64,000 nucleotides of DNA from Candidatus Zhuqueibacterota bacterium (GCA_029262055.1 JAJDAD010000051.1:1-64000), one strand, 5' to 3'; shown: positions 1 through 9,069, counted from the stretch's first letter. Program-made: numbers and translations. The notes: a model not told the origin generated them from the letters alone.

Positions 1-725
1 TGGCTGAAATCCGTGTCGTCACCGAAAAGGATGAACGCGTGTTGGTGACGACCCTGACCAAGCGCATGGCGGAAGATCTGACCGACTACTTAGCCGGGAT
101 GGATATTCGGGTCAGGTACTTGCACTCGGAAATTGATGCTCTGGACCGGGTCGAGATTTTGCGCGATCTGCGTTTGGCGGAGTTCGATGTCCTGGTCGGA
201 GTAAATCTGCTGCGGGAAGGACTTGACCTGCCGGAAGTTTCTTTGGTTGCTGTGCTGGACGCTGACAAAGAGGGCTTCTTGCGCTCTGCGCGATCGCTCA
301 TGCAAATCTCAGGCAGGGCCGCCCGCAATGTCGGCGGACGCGTGATTTTTTACGCGGACAAAATGACGGACTCCATGCAGCTTACGGTCGATGAGACCGA
401 CAGGCGGCGCGATGTCCAAAACGAGTACAATGAGCAAAACGGCGTGACGCCCCGTACCATTTATAAATCGTACGAGCAGGTGATGAACTCAACGCGGGTC
501 GCGGACGTCAAGGCGCAAAAGTGGGGGAGAGGGCGGGCCTTTAGTGTCGATGAAAAAAGCTGGAAGAAAATGTCCGCCATCGAAAAAGAAGATCTGGTCG
601 AGCGTCTGGAAAAAGAGATGTTGGAAGCGTCCCGGGTCCTTGAGTTTGAGAGGGCCGCAGAACTGCGTGATGAGATAGATCGACTTACTGGAAAGAAAAA
701 ATATGCATGGGGCGCAAACCAATGA
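1..725 (+). CDS. uvrB: UvrABC system protein B, C-terminal part (5' end outside window)
   Basis: UvrB is the damage-verifying helicase of nucleotide excision repair; it is loaded by UvrA and recruits UvrC. The reading frame is open from base 3, so the gene starts before the window and only about 240 C-terminal residues are seen. Visible marks are '[20 protein letters not shown]' at the start of helicase domain 2, the motif V stretch '[17 protein letters not shown]', motif VI 'QISGRAARN', and the closing UVR (UvrC-binding) helical hairpin '[16 protein letters not shown]'. The C-terminus is complete. About 120 bases separate it from purD on the same strand; no clear terminator lies between. Confidence 0.96.
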   Translation, partial: AEIRVVTEKDERVLVTTLTKRMAEDLTDYLAGMDIRVRYLHSEIDALDRVEILRDLRLAEFDVLVGVNLLREGLDLPEVSLVAVLDADKEGFLRSARSLMQISGRAARNVGGRVIFYADKMTDSMQLTVDETDRRRDVQNEYNEQNGVTPRTIYKSYEQVMNSTRVADVKAQKWGRGRAFSVDEKSWKKMSAIEKEDLVERLEKEMLEASRVLEFERAAELRDEIDRLTGKKKYAWGANQ

Positions 726-843
726 TTGATGCCAACGGAGCTGGTTCGGCGATAAGCGATGTGGTTCATCCCACAACCATCAGCATGACAGGAAAGATTG
801 GCTCCCGGACAGAGGTCTGCGCGCGCCCCGGGAGGTGCAAGTG

Positions 844-2130
844 ATGGCTAAGATGAACATTCTTCTGATCGGGGGTGGTGGACGAGAGCATGCATTGGTC
901 ACTCAGATGACTCAAAGTCCGTTGGTGGGCCGGATCTACTGTGCGCCGGGCAATGCAGGTATCCGGGAGCATGCGACGTGCCTCGACATCGCGCAAAACG
1001 ATGTTGCCGGCTTGCTCGACTTTGCACAACGTTCCGAGATAGATCTGACCGTGGTCGGCCCGGAGCAACCTTTGGTCGCCGGCATTGTGGACCGGTTTCA
1101 GGCCGAAGGTTTAAACATCTTTGGTCCTGGCGCCCAGGCAGCCGAGATAGAAGGAAGCAAAGCTTTTTCCAAGGCGTTCATGCATAAGTACAAAATCCCT
1201 ACTGCCACGCATGAAACGTTTGAAGACCACGTAGCAGCCTCCGCTTCTCTCGATAAAACTGATTTCCCTGTTGTAATTAAAGCCGATGGCCTTGCGGCCG
1301 GTAAAGGTGTTTTTGTCTGCCACACCGAAGAACAGGCCAGAACGGCGTTAGCACAAGTGATGCAAAAACGCAAATTCGGGGACTCCGGCAATAAGGTCGT
1401 GATCGAAGAATTCATGACCGGCGAGGAGGTGTCGGTCTTTGCATTCTGCGATGGAGAGAATCTTGTTTACCTGCCTTCGGCACAGGATCACAAAGCCATT
1501 TTTGACAATGATGAGGGCCCCAACACCGGTGGGATGGGCGCATATGCTCCCGCCCCGATTATGACTGAAGAACTCCTGCAGCAGGTCGATACCGAGATCA
1601 TGAGACCCACAGTCAGCGGCCTGGCACGGGAAGGGCGGCCGTACCGGGGTGTCCTCTACGCCGGCTTGATGATAACCTCCGACGGGCCTAAGGTGGTTGA
1701 ATTTAACTGTCGCCTCGGCGATCCCGAGGCGCAGGTTATTCTACCCTTGGTAAAGTCAGACCTGGTAGAAATCATGTTCCGGATTGCGAAACGCAAGCGG
1801 GTCCGCGACCTTGAGTTCAGTGACGATTGGGCCATGTGTGTGGTCCTCGCTTCCGGCGGCTATCCCGGCAGCTATGAAACAGGCAAACAGATACTCGGGC
1901 TCGAAAAGAACCTGGGCAGCGACATCAGGGTCTACCACGCGGGCACCAAGTCCGGCCCGGCTAATAGAATCGTTACCGATGGCGGGCGCGTCCTGGGCGT
2001 GACGGCGCTGGCCGGAAACTTCGACGCAGTGCGGGAACGTGCTTATTGGGCAGTTGGAAAAATTGCGTTTGACAACGCCTATTACCGCAAGGACATCGGT
2101 ATGAAAGCCTTGTCCTACCTGCGAAAGTAA
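844..2130 (+). CDS. purD: Phosphoribosylamine--glycine ligase (GAR synthetase)
   Basis: PurD joins glycine to 5-phosphoribosylamine with ATP, the second step of purine synthesis, in the cytoplasm. The 428-residue product has the family's usual length and ATP-grasp layout: N-terminal 'ILLIGGGGREHAL', 'VVGPEQPLVAGIVD', the ATP-grasp segment 'FPVVIKADGLAAGKGVFV', 'DNDEGPNTGGMGAYAPAP', and the metal-binding 'EFNCRLGDPEAQV', where the common Phe is Leu. The ATG at 844 is chosen because GGAGG at 831-835 sits 8 bases upstream; an in-frame GTG at 835 overlaps that site and is unlikely. The other pur genes are not adjacent. Confidence 0.97.
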   Translation: MAKMNILLIGGGGREHALVTQMTQSPLVGRIYCAPGNAGIREHATCLDIAQNDVAGLLDFAQRSEIDLTVVGPEQPLVAGIVDRFQAEGLNIFGPGAQAAEIEGSKAFSKAFMHKYKIPTATHETFEDHVAASASLDKTDFPVVIKADGLAAGKGVFVCHTEEQARTALAQVMQKRKFGDSGNKVVIEEFMTGEEVSVFAFCDGENLVYLPSAQDHKAIFDNDEGPNTGGMGAYAPAPIMTEELLQQVDTEIMRPTVSGLAREGRPYRGVLYAGLMITSDGPKVVEFNCRLGDPEAQVILPLVKSDLVEIMFRIAKRKRVRDLEFSDDWAMCVVLASGGYPGSYETGKQILGLEKNLGSDIRVYHAGTKSGPANRIVTDGGRVLGVTALAGNFDAVRERAYWAVGKIAFDNAYYRKDIGMKALSYLRK

Positions 2131-2166
2131 GCCACAATTGAACCTAACCATGGAGAAGGAACTCAC

Positions 2167-3090
2167 ATGAAGATATTAGTTACGGGCGGAGCTGGATTTA
2201 TCGCATCGCATATCGTAGACGCCTATGTGGAATTGGGGCACCAGGTTGTCGTTCTCGACGATTTGTCAAGTGGCCGGGAATCAAACGTCAACCCGAATGC
2301 AGAGTTGATCAAGCTGGATATTCAGGATGAACGAGTGGGCGAGTTGTTCGCGCAACATAAATTTGATCTTGTCAATCATCATGCGGCTCAAATGGATGTG
2401 CGGCGCTCCGTAGCTGAGCCAAAATTTGACGCCAAAACCAATGTGATCGGGACTCTTAACTTGCTGGAGAATTGTGTCAGAAACGATGTTAAGAAATTCA
2501 TCTTCGCATCCACGGGCGGTGCGGTTTACGGTGAGCAGGATTGTTTTCCAGCCACTGAAGAACACCCAACCTGGCCTTTGAGTCCTTACGGGATTACCAA
2601 GTTAACCTGTGAGAAATACTTGTTTTATTACAAGACCGTTTACGGGTTGCAGCACACCATATTCAGATATGCCAACGTCTACGGACCGCGCCAGAATCCG
2701 CACGGGGAAGCAGGCGTGGTGGCCATTTTCATCGAAAAGTTCTTTGCAGGTGACACCCCGATCATCAATGGTGACGGCAGCCAGACCCGTGACTACGTCT
2801 TTGTCGGAGATCTTGTGCGCGCAAATAAGGCTGCTTTGGATCTAAACTCCAGCGACATCTACAACGTCGGTACCGGACGAGAGACGGACGTCAACACCAT
2901 ATTCAGAATCCTAAATGAAGCCACCGGCGCGAATATTGCAGAGAATCACGGCCCGGGGAAACTCGGTGAACAACTGCGGAGCTGTCTCACGTACGCGAAA
3001 GCTGAGCAGCAGTTTGGCTGGCAGCCGGAAATCGATTTGGAGACAGGCCTGCGCAGGACTGTGAAGTCTTTTGAGAAACAGGACATATAG
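2167..3090 (+). CDS. NAD-dependent epimerase/dehydratase, UDP-glucose 4-epimerase-like
   Basis: A short extended-type SDR of 307 residues that probably epimerises or dehydrates a nucleotide sugar for surface polysaccharide. The Rossmann motif 'VTGGAGFIASHIVDAY' opens the protein, an active-site Ser/Thr lies in 'FASTGGAVYGE', and the catalytic Tyr-x3-Lys is in 'SPYGITK'. 'FRYANVYGPRQNPHGEAGVV' and 'DGSQTRDYVFVGDLV' are typical of GalE-like UDP-hexose 4-epimerases. GGAGAAGGA lies just before the ATG. The exact sugar cannot be told from sequence; GalE, or a UDP-glucuronate or UDP-GlcNAc 4-epimerase, are all possible. The sigma-54 activator starts 15 bases downstream. Confidence 0.9.
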   Translation: MKILVTGGAGFIASHIVDAYVELGHQVVVLDDLSSGRESNVNPNAELIKLDIQDERVGELFAQHKFDLVNHHAAQMDVRRSVAEPKFDAKTNVIGTLNLLENCVRNDVKKFIFASTGGAVYGEQDCFPATEEHPTWPLSPYGITKLTCEKYLFYYKTVYGLQHTIFRYANVYGPRQNPHGEAGVVAIFIEKFFAGDTPIINGDGSQTRDYVFVGDLVRANKAALDLNSSDIYNVGTGRETDVNTIFRILNEATGANIAENHGPGKLGEQLRSCLTYAKAEQQFGWQPEIDLETGLRRTVKSFEKQDI

Positions 3091-3105
3091 GCGGTAACGG
3101 CCAGC

Positions 3106-4281
3106 ATGGATTTGTCAGAAAAGATGCAGCAACCTGTCGACCAATTCGGCATTATCGGTGAGTCCCATGCGTTCCGGCAGATCATCGGAACCATACACCA
3201 GGTTGCCCCGACCGATATTTCGGTGCTGATTGTCGGGGAAAGCGGGACCGGCAAAGAGCTTGTCGCGAATGCCCTGCACCAGGCAAGCCATCGCCGTGAA
3301 AAACCACTGGTGGTGGTGAATTGCGGCGCCATCCCCGAAGGGATTCTGGAGTCCGAGTTATTTGGCCACGAAAAAGGTGCTTTTACCGGAGCTGTGGGCG
3401 CCCGCAAGGGTTATTTCGAAACAGCGGATTCCGGCACCGTCTTTTTAGATGAAATCGGCGAGATGCCGCCGGCAACCCAGGTAAAGCTGCTCAGAGTTTT
3501 GGAGAGCAAGGATTTTATGCGTGTCGGTGGCACCAGGATGCAAACAGTGGACGTTCGTGTCATCGCTGCCACCAACAAAGATCTTGAAGCGGCTGTCACC
3601 GCCGGCGAGTTTCGCGAAGATCTGTTCTACCGGTTAAACGCCATTCACATTCGCGTCCCGCCTCTGCGTGAAAGACGGGAAGATATTCCATTGCTGATAA
3701 AAGTGCTGGCGGCAGACTTCTGCAGGCGCAATCACATCGAGTTTCAGGGCTTCACAGAAACCGCGATCCGGGTGCTGGCGAACCAGCCCTGGCCGGGCAA
3801 TGTGCGGGAGCTGAAGAACTTTGTTGAAAGTATTATCGTGCTTGAAAGGGGCGACTTGGTCGACGAGACAGGACTTGCCAACTACCTAAAAACGCCCGGT
3901 CAGGGGGCAAGAAATCTGCCCGTTCCTACCCACCGCTCTTCAGAGCAGGTAGAACGAGAGTTTATATACCATGCCCTGCTGGACTTGAAGTCTGAAGTGA
4001 CAAAGCTCCGCGAGGATTTGTACCAATCTTACGATACTGGTCTGCCCAAGAGTTTGCCCTACTATTCAGAGGTTATTCCCAGTTCTTACAAGACCGATGA
4101 CAGCGACCCCGGGAGCGAAGGCTTTGACCTGGAAAACAAGAGCCTGGAAGACGTTGAGCGTTTTATGATCAACCGAACATTGGAAAGCTATAATGGCAGT
4201 AAGCGCAAGGCTGCCAAGGCGTTAGGTATCAGCGAAAGAACCCTCTACCGCAAGATAAAAGAATATGACTTACCTTTCTAA
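3106..4281 (+). CDS. Sigma-54-dependent transcriptional activator without receiver domain
   Basis: An enhancer-binding protein of 391 residues that would use ATP hydrolysis to open sigma-54 promoters. It begins directly with the AAA+ domain: Walker A GESGTGKE at residues 44-51, the sigma-54 contact loop GAFTGA at 91-96, Walker B 'GTVFLDEIGEM' near 110-120, and the arginine-finger region 'FREDLFYRLNAIHIRVPPLRER' in two consecutive parts. A Fis-type helix-turn-helix ends the protein (SKRKAAKALGISERTLYRKI). There is no N-terminal receiver, GAF or PAS domain, so activity is probably set by expression or a partner protein. Its last 17 bases overlap the lptE-like gene, suggesting co-transcription with envelope genes. 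Target promoters are unknown. Confidence 0.94.
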   Translation: MDLSEKMQQPVDQFGIIGESHAFRQIIGTIHQVAPTDISVLIVGESGTGKELVANALHQASHRREKPLVVVNCGAIPEGILESELFGHEKGAFTGAVGARKGYFETADSGTVFLDEIGEMPPATQVKLLRVLESKDFMRVGGTRMQTVDVRVIAATNKDLEAAVTAGEFREDLFYRLNAIHIRVPPLRERREDIPLLIKVLAADFCRRNHIEFQGFTETAIRVLANQPWPGNVRELKNFVESIIVLERGDLVDETGLANYLKTPGQGARNLPVPTHRSSEQVEREFIYHALLDLKSEVTKLREDLYQSYDTGLPKSLPYYSEVIPSSYKTDDSDPGSEGFDLENKSLEDVERFMINRTLESYNGSKRKAAKALGISERTLYRKIKEYDLPF

Positions 4282-4801
4282 ACAAGTAAGCAAGATTCAG
4301 GGCAACCGGCACTGCTCCGCATTCTGCTGCGGTCTGTTGGCATTATTGTTCCTGTCGGCCTGCGGAGCGTATTCATTTTCCAGTTCCGGCGCGTCCCATC
4401 TGAAAACCGTTGCTATTCCGATTTTCCAGGACAGAACCTCCGAGTTTGGCATCAAAGAGAAACTCACCAACCTTGTGATCGCAGAGTTTACCCGTGACAA
4501 CACCCTCAGAGTCACTGACCGCCGAAACGCCGACGCCATTATCGAGGGTAGCATCACCAGAGTCGATGACCAGGCCGGAGCATTCACCCGGGATGAAACG
4601 GTGCAGGATATCAAGGTCTTTGTCACGGTTGCTGCCAGCTATCGCGACCTGAAGAAGAGAAAAACCATTTGGGAGGAGGAAATTACTCAGTGGGGTACTT
4701 TTGATCCGGACGAAGGTACGCAGAGTCGCGACGCCGGAATTGACGAAGCTGTGGAGAAAATTGCGAACGAAATCCTCAATAAAACGGTTTCCGGATGGTA
4801 G
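4265..4801 (+). CDS. LptE-like LPS-assembly lipoprotein
   Basis: A 178-residue lipoprotein. After a positively charged start and a hydrophobic stretch, the lipobox 'LFLSACGAY' gives a lipidated Cys near residue 33. The rest matches the LptE/RlpB family pattern: 'LKTVAIPIFQDRTSEFGIKEKLTNLV', split across two strands, a conserved 'ADAIIEGSITRVDD' and a C-terminal amphipathic helix. LptE sits in the outer membrane and plugs the LptD barrel that inserts LPS. The start codon lies inside the 3' end of the sigma-54 activator gene (17-base overlap), so translation may be coupled. lptD is not in the window. Moderate certainty, since LptE homologues diverge strongly. Confidence 0.8.
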   Translation: MTYLSKQVSKIQGNRHCSAFCCGLLALLFLSACGAYSFSSSGASHLKTVAIPIFQDRTSEFGIKEKLTNLVIAEFTRDNTLRVTDRRNADAIIEGSITRVDDQAGAFTRDETVQDIKVFVTVAASYRDLKKRKTIWEEEITQWGTFDPDEGTQSRDAGIDEAVEKIANEILNKTVSGW

Positions 4802-4876
4802 AAAAAAAGTTGTTGCGTAAAGCTACTCACTTTTATACATTTAAACTGGTACATTCGAAATACACAGGATAATAAA

Positions 4877-6103
4877 ATGTCCATGGAAAATGCATCATCT
4901 GCAGGAAGCAGCGGTAATACCATAGATTTTTTAGAAAAGCGCATCGCCGAAAACCCCGACTCTATGCTGTTTGCACGGCTGGCGGACTGTTACTTGAAAA
5001 CGGAGAGGATTGACGACGCCATTCGTGTCTGCGAAGAGGGAATCAAGAAACATCCTTACTATGCCACCGGGCATTTCGTGCTTGGGAAAAGCTATTTGGC
5101 CTCCAAGATGTTCGAACAGGCTGAAAAAGAATTCAAACGTGTGCTCCTTTTTGATTCAAAATTCCTGGCAGCTCACAAGATGTATGGGGATCTGATGCGG
5201 GAGATTGGTTGGGAAAACACCTGTGAAATGAGCTACAAGAAGATCCTGAAAATAGATCCTTTAGACGAGTCGGCGCGCAGGGAAGTCGAGCGAGCTTCAC
5301 GGAAAACGCAGGTCAGTCCCGAACCTGCTGCTGCCGAACATCCCGGCACCGCACCGCAAACCAGCACGGAGCCGGGTCAAGCAGGTGTGCGAGAGACACC
5401 TGATGAAGTAAAGATCTCGGACGAGACCCTGAGTCCCATAGCCGTTTCGCCGGAGGAAGAGGAAATACTTTTTGAAGAAGGGGAGTCTTTGCCGGTGGAG
5501 GCTACGGCGGGTGAAGAACAGGTGGAGGCTGATGTCAGCGGAGATTTAGATGAAAAGCAAGCCGAGGAGTTCTCCTACATCCTCGATGATATTTTTAAAG
5601 ATGAGGGAGATGAAGAAGACAGTGGTCCGGCCAACGGCGATCTGTCCACCCCCCAAACCGTTTCCGGTAACGGACAGGAGCATGCGACCGAGCCGCTGGC
5701 TACCGATACCGCAACCGAAACCGCAACCGCAACCACCACAACCGAAACCGAGAAGCCAAAAGTGGAACCCGTAACGACAGTCGAGTCCGGGCCCATAGCT
5801 CCCGACACACCGGTTACCACGCCGGAACTGTCACCGTTTGATGACGCTGAAGAGGAGATGCCGGTGGCACCGGCGCCGGCAGCAAGACCGGCAGTTGACC
5901 CTGCTTCCGTTATGGTAAAAGCCGGCAAGAAAAAGAGTGACAAGATTGTGACGCCAACCTTGGGCGAGATTTATGCAGCCCAGGGACAATACTCTAAAGC
6001 TATCGATGTTTTCGAAACGCTCATCAAAAAAAGCCCGGAAAATGAGTTTTATGTAAAGAAGCTCGAGCTGCTCAGACAAAAGCTTGATGAATCAGAGAAT
6101 TGA
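4877..6103 (+). CDS. Tetratricopeptide-repeat protein with a long acidic linker
   Basis: A 408-residue protein with three parts. The N-terminal ~140 residues hold TPR units (for example 'FARLADCYLKTERIDDAIRVCEEGIKKHPYY', given here as the span around residues 35-65). Residues ~145-340 form a low-complexity linker rich in Glu, Pro, Thr and Ala, including a stretch coded by a hexanucleotide repeat at 5701-5753. A last TPR lies at ~355-405 ('LGEIYAAQGQYSKAIDVFE'). There is no signal peptide, so it is probably cytoplasmic and a scaffold. The stop codon overlaps the start of the peptidase gene by 17 bases. No specific function can be assigned. Confidence 0.85.
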   Translation: MSMENASSAGSSGNTIDFLEKRIAENPDSMLFARLADCYLKTERIDDAIRVCEEGIKKHPYYATGHFVLGKSYLASKMFEQAEKEFKRVLLFDSKFLAAHKMYGDLMREIGWENTCEMSYKKILKIDPLDESARREVERASRKTQVSPEPAAAEHPGTAPQTSTEPGQAGVRETPDEVKISDETLSPIAVSPEEEEILFEEGESLPVEATAGEEQVEADVSGDLDEKQAEEFSYILDDIFKDEGDEEDSGPANGDLSTPQTVSGNGQEHATEPLATDTATETATATTTTETEKPKVEPVTTVESGPIAPDTPVTTPELSPFDDAEEEMPVAPAPAARPAVDPASVMVKAGKKKSDKIVTPTLGEIYAAQGQYSKAIDVFETLIKKSPENEFYVKKLELLRQKLDESEN

Positions 6104-7157
6104 GCGGGTCCGGATCCGGATCCGCCGCCATCAGCTCGACGCTCTTCTCGTATCTTTTCCTGCCAACCTTAGATACCTCTTTGGATTTTCCGGGTCAAGT
6201 GCAACCGCGCTAATCTCACAAGACTCCTGCCACTTCATCACCGATCGTCGTTACGAGATACAATCCCAGCAACAAGTCACGGATGCGGAAGTAATCATCG
6301 CACAAAGTACGCTGCATTCTGAGTTTGCCAGGTTTAAAAATTATCTCAGCCAAAAAAGAGTCGGGATCGAAGCGGAGCATCTCAATCTGCGCGAATATCA
6401 GCTTATCAGGAAGCAGCTCCCTGACACAAGGTTGGTGGCAAGTGAAAAGGTCGTGGAGAGTATCTCTGCGATCAAGAGTGCAGAGGAGATCGCGTTCATC
6501 GAAGCTGCGGCAGATATTTGCCGGAGAATATTTCCCGGGATTCTGGAATTGCTCAAACCGGGCTTATCCGAGCTCGACATTTCCGCCGAAATCAGCTATC
6601 GTGCCATGAGAAACGGTAGCGAGAAAGATCCCTTTGAGCCCATCGTCGCAAGCGGATTGCGCTCTGCGCTCCCACATGGAATCTCCAGTTCAAAGAAACT
6701 TGCCGCGGGCGACCTGATCGTCATCGATTTTGGCGCAATGGTCAACGGCTACGCAGCAGACTTTACCCGCACCGCGATTTTGGGCAACCCTACGCCATCA
6801 CAAGCTGGCATCGCCAGGGCGGTAAATCAGGCACTGCAGGCTGCGGAGGCTGCGGCGCGTCCGGGAATCACGGGTAGGGACCTCGACAAGGTGGCACGTG
6901 TGGAGCTTGCTGCACACGGATATGCCGGATTTTTCAAACATTCGTTAGGACACGGACTTGGGCTTAACGTGCATGAACTGCCGCGTGTCGGTGAAATGAG
7001 CGACGACCCGATTATGGCCGGCAACGTGATCACGCTTGAGCCGGGTGTCTATGTCCCTGAGGTCGGTGGCGTCAGAATCGAGGATGACTTTGTCATCACA
7101 CAGGAAAAGCCCCGGAACCTGACCCCGGTTTCAAGGGAATTGGTTAGCGTAGGGTAG
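6087..7157 (+). CDS. M24 family metallopeptidase (Xaa-Pro aminopeptidase / prolidase type)
   Basis: A 356-residue cytoplasmic dimetal peptidase expected to act on peptides with proline in the second position. The creatinase-like N-domain spans about residues 1-125 ('LRYLFGFSGSSATALI') and the pita-bread catalytic domain follows. The five metal ligands are visible: Asp in 'IVIDFGAMVNGY', Asp in 'AADFTRTAI', His in 'HSLGHGLGLNVHE', Glu in 'TLEPGVYVP' and Glu in 'GVRIEDDFVI'. ATG 6087 is preferred over a TTG at 6084. It overlaps the TPR gene by 17 bases. PepP, PepQ and YpdF-like enzymes cannot be separated with confidence. Confidence 0.93.
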   Translation: MNQRIERVRIRIRRHQLDALLVSFPANLRYLFGFSGSSATALISQDSCHFITDRRYEIQSQQQVTDAEVIIAQSTLHSEFARFKNYLSQKRVGIEAEHLNLREYQLIRKQLPDTRLVASEKVVESISAIKSAEEIAFIEAAADICRRIFPGILELLKPGLSELDISAEISYRAMRNGSEKDPFEPIVASGLRSALPHGISSSKKLAAGDLIVIDFGAMVNGYAADFTRTAILGNPTPSQAGIARAVNQALQAAEAAARPGITGRDLDKVARVELAAHGYAGFFKHSLGHGLGLNVHELPRVGEMSDDPIMAGNVITLEPGVYVPEVGGVRIEDDFVITQEKPRNLTPVSRELVSVG

Positions 7158-7163
7158 GGCCCC

Positions 7164-8084
7164 GTGGATATTTCGGCCATCATTGTAACCTACAATAATG
7201 CCAGTCATATCAAGCCCTGCTTGCAGTCTTTTCTGAGCGCGAGCAAAGACCTTTCCGCGCAGATTGTCATCGTCGACAATCATTCCACTGACCAAACACG
7301 TCCCATCCTCATGCAATTCGAGTCCATGCCTCACTGTCATCTTGAATTAGTCCTGAACGACCGCAACATCTTTTTTACCAAAGCCTTGAACCTGGGACTT
7401 ACGCGCGCTCGTGGAGAGGCAGTTCTGGTATTGAACCCGGATACGGAATTACAGGGTGGCGCCTTACGCAAAATGCTCGACATTGTGGCACGGGATAAGC
7501 AAGTGGGCGTTGTTGCGCCGCAGCTCTTGAACGCCGACGGGACGGTACAACAATCATGCCGCCGGTTTCCCCGTCGCCGCGACGTCCTGTCCGAAATCGC
7601 TGGTTTGAGTCGACTGTTTCCCGGCAGCGACAGGTTCAACCGGTGGAAGATGGGGGACTTCGATCATCTGTCCCAAAAGTCGGTCGAGCAACCGCAAGGC
7701 GCTTGTCTGCTTTTTCGAAGAAGCGCATTGGCAGAGATCGGTTACTGGGACGAGCGCTTTGAGATGTTCTTCAGCGATGTGGATTGGTGCAAAAGGGTCA
7801 AGTCAGCCGGATTGAACATTCTGTTCGAGCCGTGCGCACAGGTGCTGCACCATAAAGGGGCCAGTGTCAGGCAGGCCCGGGCCCGGATGATCTGGACTTC
7901 ACATCGCTCATTTTATCACTTCTTCAAGAAGCATAGACGGAAGTTTCCTGTTGCAAATGAGATTTTTGGTGCTATTTTGTTTCTGACTGCTGTAGCAAGG
8001 ATTGCTGCGCAATCAGGTCTGGACATCTATGGTGCGATAAGACAGGCTGGTCATTCACAACCGGGAGATGGTAATGCAGGATAA
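7164..8084 (+). CDS. Family 2 glycosyltransferase (WbbL/rhamnosyltransferase-like)
   Basis: A GT-A fold glycosyltransferase of 306 residues, probably making cell-surface polysaccharide from a nucleotide sugar at the inner membrane. It opens with 'ISAIIVTYNNASHIKPCL', has the nucleotide-binding 'IVIVDNHSTDQT', the DxD-like 'LVLNPDTELQ', and the acceptor-side 'GACLLFRRSALAEIGYWDE' and 'FFSDVDWCKRVKSAG'. The start is GTG (7164), 6 bases after the M24 gene. It ends with a basic segment and one hydrophobic helix ('IFGAILFLTAVARIAA'). It overlaps the following STAS gene by 11 bases. Confidence 0.92.
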   Translation: MDISAIIVTYNNASHIKPCLQSFLSASKDLSAQIVIVDNHSTDQTRPILMQFESMPHCHLELVLNDRNIFFTKALNLGLTRARGEAVLVLNPDTELQGGALRKMLDIVARDKQVGVVAPQLLNADGTVQQSCRRFPRRRDVLSEIAGLSRLFPGSDRFNRWKMGDFDHLSQKSVEQPQGACLLFRRSALAEIGYWDERFEMFFSDVDWCKRVKSAGLNILFEPCAQVLHHKGASVRQARARMIWTSHRSFYHFFKKHRRKFPVANEIFGAILFLTAVARIAAQSGLDIYGAIRQAGHSQPGDGNAG

Positions 8085-8424
8085 CACCCAGGTGCAGATC
8101 CGGGCCAGGGAAAACGTCGGGATAATTGACATCAGCGGAGAGGTAACCAGTTTTTCCGAAAAGGTGTTGGCGGAGGCCTACGAAGATCTCTCATCAAAGG
8201 AGCACACCCGGATTGCCCTTAATTTTGAGCAGGTGTCCTATATCAACAGCGCGGGCATGGCAATTATTATTGGCATCCTGACCAAAAGCCGGGAACGTAA
8301 GCAGACATTATCCGGCTGGGGTCTAACTGATCATTTCAAGAAAATATTCGATATGGTCGGCATCAGTAAGTACATGCAGCACTATGATGACGAGGCGTCA
8401 GCGTTAACCGGCGCTACCGATTGA
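8074..8424 (+). CDS. STAS-domain protein (anti-sigma factor antagonist type)
   Basis: A 116-residue single STAS domain, like SpoIIAA/RsbV. Such proteins bind an anti-sigma kinase when unphosphorylated and are switched off by phosphorylation of a Ser/Thr. The candidate phospho-site is Ser59 in 'VSYINSAGMAIIIGI', at the family position. ATG 8074 is chosen over ATG 8068 because GGGAG at 8063-8067 is correctly spaced from it. It overlaps the glycosyltransferase gene by 11 bases. No kinase/anti-sigma gene or PP2C phosphatase is in the window, so its partner is unknown. Confidence 0.9.
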   Translation: MQDNTQVQIRARENVGIIDISGEVTSFSEKVLAEAYEDLSSKEHTRIALNFEQVSYINSAGMAIIIGILTKSRERKQTLSGWGLTDHFKKIFDMVGISKYMQHYDDEASALTGATD

Positions 8425-8504
8425 GTCTCCTCATTCCCCCGTTAGCTGCAAGAAAGTAAGTGCTCATAAATCAAGAAGATGTGTGTGGGCAGAAAGAAAA
8501 TAAA

Positions 8505-8935
8505 ACCACGAAGAACACGAAGGGCACGAAGTGGAATTTGATGAGCTGTCGAATCGGGTCATTGGCTGTGCGATTGAAGTCCATCGGGCTTTGGGGCCGG
8601 GCCTTTTAGAGTCGACATATGAACAGTGCCTGGCCAGAGAATTTGCGTTAGCAGATATTTCTTTTGAAGTTCAGGCTCATTTACCAGTGGAATATAAAGG
8701 GGTTCGTTTAGATTGTGGTTACAGAGTTGACCTGTTTGTCGGGAAGCAGCTCATTATTGAATTAAAAGTGGTCGAAAAGTTCTTGCCCATTCACGAAGCT
8801 CAAATATTGACCTACATGAAATTGGCCAATGTTTCAGTAGGTCTGCTGATGAATTTCAATGTCGAGCTTCTCAAAGACGGTGGGATTAAGAGATTTGTGC
8901 TTTAAAGACTTCGTGGACTTCGTGACCTTCGTGGT
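8505..8935. repeat. Inverted 9-bp-period CACGAAG arrays framing the GxxExxY gene
   Basis: Three copies of CACGAAG at a 9-base period start at 8507, 8516 and 8525. Three copies of the complement CTTCGTG start at 8909, 8918 and 8927. The gene fills the space between them: its GTG begins on the last base of the third left unit (8531) and its stop ends 3 bases before the right array (8905). Outside the arrays lie A-rich stretches. This is a composite structure seen directly in the sequence; whether it moves as a unit is inference. Confidence 0.85.
8531..8905 (+). CDS. GxxExxY protein
   Basis: A 124-residue protein of the GxxExxY family (TIGR04256 type), whose function is unknown. The name-giving motif is in 'GPGLLESTYEQCLA' (G-L-L-E-S-T-Y). 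The rest shows the family pattern 'IGCAIEVHRALG', 'VDLFVGKQLIIELKVVEKF' and 'HEAQILTYMKLANVSVGLLMNF', with a conserved D...E-x-K arrangement (VDLF...IELKVV) that resembles a PD-(D/E)xK nuclease core. The start is GTG, embedded in the left CACGAAG array. The gene lies alone, out of context with its neighbours, and an inactivated relative is found at 15863-16231. Confidence 0.93.
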   Translation: MEFDELSNRVIGCAIEVHRALGPGLLESTYEQCLAREFALADISFEVQAHLPVEYKGVRLDCGYRVDLFVGKQLIIELKVVEKFLPIHEAQILTYMKLANVSVGLLMNFNVELLKDGGIKRFVL

Positions 8936-9069
8936 AGAAAAAAAACAGCTTACCTGCATCAACCTGACGCTACCGAAAGGGCGTGATTCTAAGTTTTGGT
9001 GCTTTGTTGTAAATGATTTCTGTTAATCAACTTTAGTGCTTTGAATGACAGCGCAGGTTATGCTGTCGA

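Noticed and set aside
8505-8535. Possible CRISPR-like array from the periodic CACGAAG units
   Set aside because: Units are 9 bases apart without spacers and only three per side; no cas genes are present.
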